Assembly (NCBI GenBank): GCA_964600785.1
Contig: CAZRKH010000091.1
Location: forward strand, 1 to 64,000
Reading direction: 5' to 3'
DNA length: 64,000 nt
Source: M30B53 sp964600785
GTDB taxonomy: Bacteria; Planctomycetota; Planctomycetia; Pirellulales; UBA1268
Shown here: in pieces, positions 48,677 through 55,317 of the stretch
How the letters are laid out: every line of letters starts with the position of its first letter
Position numbering within the stretch: position 1 is the first letter of the stretch
Position numbers and translations under genes: made by a program
The notes under the pieces: model-generated
The model's input: only the letters and a program-made list of their open reading frames with translations
What the model was told of the DNA's origin: nothing
Databases searched by the model: none

Positions 48677-49644
48677 CGTGATCCTTGCGGCGTGGGGGCA
48701 TTGCCCGACTTGCGGAGCATGATCAGGTCGACCGGCGGGATGCGGTCGTCGCCGATGTCGGTCGGCAGCGACTGCCATCGGCAGCGGTTTGGGCCATCGG
48801 GGGTGTAGATGTTCAGCGAGGTGTGCTGTGTGCCGTCGGGATCGATGGTGCGGGCCTCGGCCACCCAGCTGCGGCCCTCGCGGTGCCATTCGGCCTCGCC
48901 GCGGGTGCCGTCGGAGCCGAACTTCCAGGAGTGGATCGTTTTGCCGATCGGATCCCAGCCGATCCACTGCGTGACCCGCATCGGCGGAGCCTCGGCCGAG
49001 CGGGTGATCTTCATCACGCGAACCAGGTAGCTGCGGCTCTCGTTCCAGCGGGCGGCAACCTCGATCGCCGGGCCGGCTCCGTTCTCGGCCGAGTCGTCGC
49101 CGTCGGCGTCGTCGACCACCCGCCAGCTGCCGGTCATCCAGTCGAGATCGGCCAGGGTCGCTCGGCCGTCTGCCGGTTCGACGGCAGCCTCCCGCACCGC
49201 GGCGAGTTTCCAGCGGCCTTCGTGGCGAACCCAGGTCGCCGCGAATCGTCCCCGCAGCGGCTCACCCTCGGGAGGCAGAATCTCCACGCTGCCGTCCTCG
49301 ATGGCGGTGTCCGGCCCGAGAAAGCGGATCGACGTTTCGGTCATTCGGATGCGGGGCAGGGCGGCGGCACCGGCCGCTGCGGCCACCTCGCCGGCGGGAA
49401 TCCGGTTGCCATCGGCATCGACGATGTCGCCCTCGGGCATCCACAGCGAGGCGAGGGTGCGGCCATCCCCCGCCTCAACCGCCTCGCGATAGGCCTTGGA
49501 GGCGGCATGAATCGCCGCGGTGTCATCGGCCACAGCGAGTTGACCAACGACTGACAGGCCGAGCAACACCAACACAGCCTGCGGCAACGCAGCCTGCGGC
49601 TTGCCACCCTCGGCCGAGGTTCTCCGCCTGCCTTTGAAATGCAT
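48673..49644 (-). CDS. Exported SgcJ/EcaC-type (NTF2-like, DUF4440) protein
   Basis: A 323-residue exported protein; the N-terminus MHFKGRRRTSAEGG is followed by a hydrophobic run LPQAVLVLLGLSVVGQLAVA. Residues about 42-160 form an NTF2-like fold typical of the SgcJ/EcaC (DUF4440) family: HAASKAYREAVEAGDGRTLASLWMPEGDIVDADGN and a WKLAAVREA ending. A second beta-rich part (about 165-310) with LDWMTGSWRVVDD and WIGWDPIGKTIHSWKFGSDG, split here, resembles DUF1579-type or lipocalin-like barrels. Planctomycetes carry many such two-part proteins of unknown role. It is followed with 4-bp overlap by the coiled-coil protein gene. Confidence 0.85.
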   Translation of the reverse strand: MHFKGRRRTSAEGGKPQAALPQAVLVLLGLSVVGQLAVADDTAAIHAASKAYREAVEAGDGRTLASLWMPEGDIVDADGNRIPAGEVAAAAGAAALPRIRMTETSIRFLGPDTAIEDGSVEILPPEGEPLRGRFAATWVRHEGRWKLAAVREAAVEPADGRATLADLDWMTGSWRVVDDADGDDSAENGAGPAIEVAARWNESRSYLVRVMKITRSAEAPPMRVTQWIGWDPIGKTIHSWKFGSDGTRGEAEWHREGRSWVAEARTIDPDGTQHTSLNIYTPDGPNRCRWQSLPTDIGDDRIPPVDLIMLRKSGNAPTPQGSR

Positions 49645-49794
49645 TCCGTCCTCTGAACGATACTTGGCTTGAAGTAGTTGGCGTGCGACGGCATCAAATT
49701 AGGTCTGGACGCCAATCGGATTGTAGCCCGCAGTCTTGGGCGAATCACCCGCGTAGAGTATTGAGCCGCCGAGGGGCGGGTCGCAGTCGCCTTT

Positions 49795-52230
49795 TCACCG
49801 TCGTGCCAGCACCGCTTGGCCCAGCGAGAGCCCGCCGTCGTTGGGGGGCACGCGGTGGTGGGTGAGCACCGCGAGGCCCGCCTGGTCGAGCCGGGCGATT
49901 GTCAGCTCCGTGAGCCGCGCATTTTGAAAGACGCCACCCGTCAGGCCCACGGCTTCGGCGGCACAGCCCGCCGCGAGACGAACGGCCACCGCCGCGATTC
50001 CATCGGCCACCGCTTGATGGAAGGCCGCCGCAATGGCTTCCGGCGGCTCGCCGGCGGCCGCATCGCGGGTCATCGTGTCGATGAGTTGCTGCCAGCCGAG
50101 TGAGAACACCGCGTCAGAAGCCCCTGCGTGGGTGCCGGCTGGATGCGTGCTCGTGCTATTTTTGTCGGCTGCCTCGGGCAGGGAGAAGGCGTAGCGGAGC
50201 TTTCCGCTGCCGGCCGGATTCCCGCTTGCGGCCGCCTCCAGCCGCATCGCCGGCTCGGCTTCGTAGTGGGCATGGTGGCAGAGACCCGTGATCGAGGCGA
50301 CCGCATCAAACAGGCGGCCCATGCTCGTCGTGGGCAGGCAGTTGAAGCCGCTGGCCAGCTGGCGGTGAACCACAGCCAGTTCCCGGGGGCCCGCGGGCGG
50401 CCCTCCCGGCCAGAGCCGGCACCTGTCGGCGGCGGGCATGATGCCAGCCGCGGACGCCACCGCCAGGGCGGTTCGCCAGGGATGGCGAATCGCTGCATCG
50501 CCCCCGGGCAGCGGAAAGGGAGCCAGGCGGGCCGCCAGCCGGGCCCGGCCCCGCTCGACCACGAAAAACTCACCGCCGGCGATCGTGCCGTCACGGGCAT
50601 AGCCGGTGCCATCGAAGCAGGCCACCACCACGGCTCCGGCGGAGATGCCCAGGCCGTGTTCGGCCAGAAGCGAGGCCGCATGGGCCTCGTGGTGCTGCAG
50701 CTGCACCAGCGGAATCCCTCGGGCCGTGGCAAATTCGCGGGCCCAGCCAGTCGAGAGATAGCCGGGGTGCAGATCGGCGGCCACCCGCTCAGGAGCAATC
50801 CCGAAGAGCTTCATCAGATGCTCGGCGGCGCCGGAGAGCGCCTCGAGTGACTCCGGGCTGCCAAGGTCGCCGATATGCTGGCTGAGGATCGCCTCGCGGC
50901 CGCGTGCCAGGCAGAGCGTGGCCTTGAGTTCCCCGCCCACGGCGAGCACCGCCGGGCCGTCATCGGCGAGCCGGATCGGCAGCGGGGCGAAGCCGCGGCT
51001 GCGGCGGACCGGCACCGCCGTTCCCGCCACGCACCGCACCACCGAGTCGTCGCAGGCGACGTGGATCGGCCGGTCATGCAGCAGGAAGGCGTCGGCCAGT
51101 CCGGCCAGGCGTGTCACGGCCTCTCGATTCTCGCGGGCGATCGGCTCCTCCGAAAGGTTGCCTGAGGTCATCACCAGCGGTGGCAGGCCCTCACAGAGCA
51201 TCGCGTGCAGCGGTGTGTAGGGGAGCATCACGCCGAGAAAGCCGTTGCCCGCGGCGGCCAGTTCGGCCACGACGAGCCCTTCGCCGTGCGGCCTCCCTTC
51301 GCCGTGCGGCACCCCTTCGCCGTGCGGCATTTTGAGCAGCACGATTGCTTTGGCCGGATCGGTCAGCAGACGGGCCTCTTGCTCGCTGATCGCGGCCAGC
51401 CTGCGGGCCGTCGCCAGGGAGTCTGCCATCACCGCCAGCGGCTTGCTGCCGCGGCCCTTGCGGGCCCGCAGCCGGGCGACCGCCTGCGGGTTGGTCGCGT
51501 CGCAGGCGAGATGAAAGCCGCCGAGACCCTTGATCGCCAGAATCCCGCCGGCCAGCAGCCGCGAGCGGGCGTCGGCAATCGCCGTCTCGCCGAGGCGGCC
51601 GGCGGCGGGCCGTTCGATGGTCAGGCCTCCGGCCTCGTCAGCCGCGGCCAGCCAGACCACCGGCCCGCAGTCCGGGCAGGCAATCGGCTGGGCGTGGAAG
51701 CGGCGGTCGGCGGGGTCGGTGTATTCGCTACGGCAGGCCTCGCACATCGCAAAGCGGTCCATCGTGGTCCGCGGACGGTCATAGGGCAGGGCGGTGATGA
51801 TCGTGTAGCGGGGGCCGCAGTCGGTGCAGTTGGTGAACGGGTAACGGTGGCGGCGGGCGGTGGCATCGGCGACCTCGGCGGCACAGGCGGGGCAGGTGGC
51901 GATGTCGGGTGGCAGCGTGGCATGCCCCTCGGCGATCGGGTCACCGTGGCGGCCGCTTGCCAGGATCGCAAAGCCCTCCTCGACGCCCAGCGGAGAAAGC
52001 GGCTGTTGGTGCATCGCCTCGATCACCGCCAAAGGCGGCCGCTCGCGGCCGATCGCCGCGCTGAATTCCGCAATGCTCTGCGGCTCCCCCTCGACCTCGA
52101 TCGTCACGCCATCGGCATCGTTCTCCACCCAGCCAGACAGGCCGTGACGACGGGCCAGCCGCCAGATGAAGGGACGAAAGCCGACCCCCTGCACGATGCC
52201 GGTGATGCGGAGCCTGCGGCGTGCGGTCAT
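49795..52230 (-). CDS. hypF: Carbamoyltransferase HypF, hydrogenase CN-ligand donor
   Basis: Makes the carbamoyl group for HypE from carbamoyl phosphate (811 residues). The acylphosphatase domain has RITGIVQGVGFRPFIWR; two zinc pairs follow (CPACAAEV, CTDCGPRY; CEACRSEY, CPDCGPVV). The YrdC-like domain has AIKGLGGFHLACDA, TSGNLSEEPIA and the VRRSRGFAP motif. The carbamoyltransferase domain has QHHEAHAASLLAEHG, CFDGTGYARDGTIAGGEFF (split) and GLTGGVFQNARLT. A three-fold PHGEG repeat (18-bp period, about 51277-51330) is inserted in the YrdC region after VLLK. The gene is about 3.6 kb from hypB and separated by three unrelated genes, so it is probably transcribed on its own. Confidence 0.97.
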   Translation of the reverse strand: MTARRRLRITGIVQGVGFRPFIWRLARRHGLSGWVENDADGVTIEVEGEPQSIAEFSAAIGRERPPLAVIEAMHQQPLSPLGVEEGFAILASGRHGDPIAEGHATLPPDIATCPACAAEVADATARRHRYPFTNCTDCGPRYTIITALPYDRPRTTMDRFAMCEACRSEYTDPADRRFHAQPIACPDCGPVVWLAAADEAGGLTIERPAAGRLGETAIADARSRLLAGGILAIKGLGGFHLACDATNPQAVARLRARKGRGSKPLAVMADSLATARRLAAISEQEARLLTDPAKAIVLLKMPHGEGVPHGEGRPHGEGLVVAELAAAGNGFLGVMLPYTPLHAMLCEGLPPLVMTSGNLSEEPIARENREAVTRLAGLADAFLLHDRPIHVACDDSVVRCVAGTAVPVRRSRGFAPLPIRLADDGPAVLAVGGELKATLCLARGREAILSQHIGDLGSPESLEALSGAAEHLMKLFGIAPERVAADLHPGYLSTGWAREFATARGIPLVQLQHHEAHAASLLAEHGLGISAGAVVVACFDGTGYARDGTIAGGEFFVVERGRARLAARLAPFPLPGGDAAIRHPWRTALAVASAAGIMPAADRCRLWPGGPPAGPRELAVVHRQLASGFNCLPTTSMGRLFDAVASITGLCHHAHYEAEPAMRLEAAASGNPAGSGKLRYAFSLPEAADKNSTSTHPAGTHAGASDAVFSLGWQQLIDTMTRDAAAGEPPEAIAAAFHQAVADGIAAVAVRLAAGCAAEAVGLTGGVFQNARLTELTIARLDQAGLAVLTHHRVPPNDGGLSLGQAVLARR
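51277..51330. repeat. 18-bp tandem repeat inside hypF
   Basis: Three near-identical copies of ccttcgccgtgcggc with an 18-bp period, encoding PHGEG-x three times on the minus strand. Copies would change the protein in six-residue steps without shifting the frame. Confidence 0.8.
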
Positions 52231-52309
52231 GGTGGCCCTCGGGGTCGCCGTCTACCATACCCCGGCACCCGCCCCAATCGCCGCCATCGTTCAAAGCCCC
52301 ACCGCCCCG

Positions 52310-52759
52310 ATGCCCATCTTCGACTACCGCTTCACTGTCGACGCGCCGCTCGAGGCGGTGCGGGACTTCCACCGCGACACCTCGGCTCTCAAGAAGCTCA
52401 CGCCCCCGCCGACCTTCGTGCAGCTGCACGAAATCGAGCCGATGGCCGAGGGATCCGTCTCACGTTTCACGCTCTGGCTCGGTCCGCTACCGATTCCCTG
52501 GAAGGCGGTCCACCGCGACGTCACCGACCGCGGCTTCACCGACATCCAGGCCGAGGGCCCGGCGGCCAGATGGGAACACACGCATACCTTCACGCCACTC
52601 GCTGCCGATCGCACGGAAATCGACGAACACATCGAGTTTGCCCACCGGCCCGGCTGGCGTGGGCTGCTTACACGGCTGCTGTTCTCCCGGCCAAACCTGC
52701 TGGTGATGTTCGGCTATCGTCGCTGGGTGACCCGGCGGAGCCTGAGTCAGCCACGGTGA
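52310..52759 (+). CDS. SRPBCC-fold (START-like) protein
   Basis: A 149-residue cytoplasmic protein of the SRPBCC/Bet v1-like fold, akin to cyclase/dehydrase (CDP) family members that bind hydrophobic ligands. The start MPIFDYRFTVDAPLEAVRDF is the usual first strand; SVSRFTLWLGPLPIPWKAVH and GPAARWEHTHTFTPLAADRTEIDEHIEF are the beta strands, and the C-terminal long helix follows with a LLFSRPNLLVMFGYRRW segment. Ligand unknown. The start was chosen at 52310; the longer reading frame overlaps hypF's promoter region and looks non-coding. It is divergent from hypF. Confidence 0.82.
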   Translation: MPIFDYRFTVDAPLEAVRDFHRDTSALKKLTPPPTFVQLHEIEPMAEGSVSRFTLWLGPLPIPWKAVHRDVTDRGFTDIQAEGPAARWEHTHTFTPLAADRTEIDEHIEFAHRPGWRGLLTRLLFSRPNLLVMFGYRRWVTRRSLSQPR

Positions 52760-52928
52760 GGCGGCTGAACACCCCGTCGCGGGCCCGCTCGAGCCGCCGT
52801 TGGTACCAGTCGAGCCGCATCAGCTGCATCGAGGATGGCCTGCCGTAGCGAATGCGTGAGATGTCGATCTCGCGGGCGAGTCGGTCTCGCTCGTCGATCA
52901 GGCGGCGAATCGGTTCGGTGGTGGCCAT
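52668..52928 (-). CDS. Small helical protein, unknown, doubtful
   Basis: An 86-residue frame whose first 50 residues (MATTEPIRRLIDERDRLARE, DISRIRYGRPSSMQLMRLDWYQRRLERARDGV) look like a real coiled-coil with a conserved feel. Its C-terminal third reads antisense across the end of the SRPBCC gene (92 bp overlap) and is compositionally odd (Ser/Ala/Gly-rich), so the true stop or the whole gene is uncertain. The overlap argues for caution. Confidence 0.4.
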   Translation of the reverse strand: MATTEPIRRLIDERDRLAREIDISRIRYGRPSSMQLMRLDWYQRRLERARDGVFSRLTVADSGSAGSPSDDSRTSPAGLAGRTAAV

Positions 52929-53099
52929 GGCGGAATGCCTGCAAGGGGTGCGGGCTGTGTCGGTCATGACGACGGTGCCATGACGCTCCGCCGGTCGATA
53001 CGCGGCGACGACGCGGATGGTTCACCGATGGGGTACCCTTGCAGCGAGGGAGGCCGGCGTGGCCCGACGGCATCCCGCACGGCATCCCGGAGCGGATCA

Positions 53100-54347
53100 A
53101 TGCGGTTTTTCGTGGGCATCCTCGCGTCGCTGGCCCGCACCCGGCGGCAGCGGCGAAATCTGCGGCTGCTGGGCTGGATGGCGGGGGTCTTCATCGGGCT
53201 CTTGGCCGTCTTCAGTGTGATCTTCCACTGGCTGATGGCCCGAGAGGGGCAGCAGCATTCCTGGGTCACGTCGGTCTATTGGACCTTCGTCACGATGTCG
53301 ACGCTCGGCTTCGGCGACATCACCTTCGAGTCCGACGCCGGGCGGCTGTTCACGATCGTCGTGCTGATCACCGGCACGATCTTCCTCCTGGTGCTGCTGC
53401 CGTTTACTTTCATTCAGTTCTTTTTCCTGCCGTGGATGGAGGCGAGCGAGGCGGCCGGCACGCCGCGAAAGATTCCCGCCGAGGTTCGCGACCATGTCGT
53501 GCTCACTCGTCTGGGACCGGTGGAGGAGTCGCTCGTGCGGCTGCTGACCTCCGGCGGTATCGAGCACTGCCTGGTGGTCGAGGATCATGTCGAGGCCGGC
53601 CGGATACTCGATGCGGGCTACCGGGTGATGGTCGGGCCGCTCGATGATCCGGCGACCTACCGGAATGCCCGCATCTCGCAGGCGGCGTTGGTGGCCACCA
53701 CGCTCGGCGACACCACCAACACCAACGTCACCTTCACCGTCCGCGAGGTGAACGCCGCGATCCCGATCGTGGCCACCGCCGCAAGCGAAGCCACGATCGA
53801 CATCCTCACGATGGCCGGCTGCACGCAGGTCCTGCAGCTGGGCCGGATGCTCGGCGAGGCGATGGCCCGGCGGCTGCTCGGCCGCGACGGCCGCAGCCGC
53901 GTGGTGGGCCGCTTCGACGACCTGCTCATCGCCGAGGCCTCCGCCAAGGCCACGCCGCTGGTGGGACGCACGCTCGGCGAGATCGGCCTCAGGCAGGCGA
54001 CCGGTGCCAGCGCCGTGGGGGTCTGGTATCGCGGGCACTTTCGGAACGCCGGCCCCGACACGCTCCTGCACGGCTCGAGCCTGTTGGTGCTTGCCGGCAG
54101 CCGCGAGCAGCTCGCCCGCTATGACGAACTCTTCGGGCTGCCTTCGAAGGCCTCTGGCCTGGCGGTGATCATCGGCGGTGGTCGGGTGGGGAGAGCCGCG
54201 GCGGCGGCCCTAGCCGCCGAGGGGCAGGACTACCGCCTGGTGGAGAAGAACGCCGCACGGATCCTCGATCCGCCCGCAGTGTCCATGGCGATGCCGCCGA
54301 GCGGGCGGTGCTCGAGGCGGCCGGCCTCGACGACTGCTCGGCGGTGA
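53100..54347 (+). CDS. TrkA-type potassium channel, N-terminal part (frameshifted)
   Basis: Two-helix potassium channel with cytoplasmic RCK domains. The first 110 residues hold an inner helix (GWMAGVFIGLLAVFSVIFHW), the pore and selectivity filter TMSTLGFGD (residues 66-73, TLGFGD in place of TVGYGD) and a second helix. An RCK/TrkA-N domain follows with HCLVVEDHVEAGRIL and a TrkA-C type part from about 280 (DDLLIAEASAKATPLVGRT). A second Rossmann motif GLAVIIGGGRVGRAAAAAL then begins, but the frame is lost after RILDP at about 54270. The continuation VHGDAAERAVLEAAG lies in another frame, consistent with one missing base. The last 26 codons here are out-of-frame sequence. Confidence 0.85.
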   Translation: MRFFVGILASLARTRRQRRNLRLLGWMAGVFIGLLAVFSVIFHWLMAREGQQHSWVTSVYWTFVTMSTLGFGDITFESDAGRLFTIVVLITGTIFLLVLLPFTFIQFFFLPWMEASEAAGTPRKIPAEVRDHVVLTRLGPVEESLVRLLTSGGIEHCLVVEDHVEAGRILDAGYRVMVGPLDDPATYRNARISQAALVATTLGDTTNTNVTFTVREVNAAIPIVATAASEATIDILTMAGCTQVLQLGRMLGEAMARRLLGRDGRSRVVGRFDDLLIAEASAKATPLVGRTLGEIGLRQATGASAVGVWYRGHFRNAGPDTLLHGSSLLVLAGSREQLARYDELFGLPSKASGLAVIIGGGRVGRAAAAALAAEGQDYRLVEKNAARILDPPAVSMAMPPSGRCSRRPASTTARR

Positions 54348-54790
54348 TGATCACCACCCACGACGACGACACCAACATCTACCTCACGCTCTATTGCCGC
54401 AAGCTGCGGCCAGACGTGCAGATCATCGCCCGCTCCAACCGCGAGCGGAACATCGAAACCCTGCACCGTGCCGGAGCCGACTTCGTGGTCTCCTACGCGA
54501 CCTTCGCCTCGACCATGATCTACAACCTGCTGCGGCGGATCGACATCCTGACGGTGGCCGAGGGGCTGCATGTCTTCCGGCTCGACACCCCGCGGGAACT
54601 CTGGGGCCGCACGCTCGCCGAGGCCGGCATCCGCCGCGGCACCGGCTGCAGCGTGATCGCGGTGGGCCGCGACGACCACTTCGATGGCAACCCCGACTCC
54701 GAAAGAAAACTCGACCCCGGCGACGACCTTGTGCTCGTGGGCGATGCCGCCGCCGAGCAGCGGTTCATGCGGCGGTATGGCCGGGGCTAG
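54308..54790 (+). CDS. TrkA-type potassium channel, C-terminal part (frameshifted)
   Basis: The 160-codon continuation of the channel after a frameshift. It has no independent start region; the GTG at 54308 is arbitrary. In frame are the rest of the second TrkA-N domain (SAVMITTHDDDTNIYLTLYCRKLRPDVQIIARS, split here) and a TrkA-C domain with GLHVFRLDTPRELWGRTLAEAG and a late GDDLVLVGD. Together with the first part it would give a channel with two RCK units, a normal prokaryotic design. It may reflect a sequencing error or a genuine inactivation. Its end overlaps the DoxX gene by 26 bp. Confidence 0.8.
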   Translation: MLEAAGLDDCSAVMITTHDDDTNIYLTLYCRKLRPDVQIIARSNRERNIETLHRAGADFVVSYATFASTMIYNLLRRIDILTVAEGLHVFRLDTPRELWGRTLAEAGIRRGTGCSVIAVGRDDHFDGNPDSERKLDPGDDLVLVGDAAAEQRFMRRYGRG

Positions 54791-55247
54791 CGGCCTCGTC
54801 GGCATCGGCCGCCAGTTCCCGCCGTCGCCGGATTGACGCGTCGATGCTGCCCGGCCCGGCCCCCACCGCGACGATGAAGACCATCGCGCCACCGAGGGCG
54901 AGGTTTTTCATGAACTGAATCAACTGTTCCTGCCGCGCTTCGGCCGGGAGGTTCCAGAAGTCGTGGTAGTAGTAGGTGGCCGCCGCGAGAAACACCAGCA
55001 GCAGGAAGGCCCCGAGGCGGGCCTTGAAGCCGATCGCCACCGATATCCCACCGAGGATCATGAAGCCGATCGCCCCGGCGAGGAGCACTTCCGTCAGCGG
55101 GAAGCCCTCCATCTGCATGCCCTTGGCCTTCATGCCCTCCACGACTCCCGCGAAGGTGGGCACCTTCCCGACGGCGCTTACCAGGAAGATCGTCGCGATC
55201 ATCAGCCTGCCGAGCAGGGCCAGCACGCCACGAATGAAGCCCATCAC
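54765..55247 (-). CDS. DoxX-family membrane protein
   Basis: Four-helix membrane protein of 160 residues of the DoxX/SURF4-like family. Hydrophobic segments: FIRGVLALLGRLMIATIFLVSAVGK, VLLAGAIGFMILGGISVAIGF, LGAFLLLVFLAAATYYYH and a C-terminal MKNLALGGAMVFIVAVGAG, each written in part. DoxX proteins have been linked to thiosulphate:quinone oxidoreductase and oxidative stress, but function here is unknown. The DoxX and channel genes are convergent, overlapping at their 3' ends. Confidence 0.9.
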   Translation of the reverse strand: MMGFIRGVLALLGRLMIATIFLVSAVGKVPTFAGVVEGMKAKGMQMEGFPLTEVLLAGAIGFMILGGISVAIGFKARLGAFLLLVFLAAATYYYHDFWNLPAEARQEQLIQFMKNLALGGAMVFIVAVGAGPGSIDASIRRRRELAADADEAASPGHTAA

Positions 55248-55317
55248 ACCACTCCTCGGTCGATCGATTCCGTCGCCGTCGCCAGGGCGAAGTATAGGTC
55301 GTCGGGCCGCAGATTGT

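Noticed and set aside
51277..51330. Possible CRISPR-like repeat
   Set aside because: Units are contiguous without spacers and lie inside a reading frame, as do the DESP and ATGACCCC arrays. No CRISPR array or cas gene was seen.
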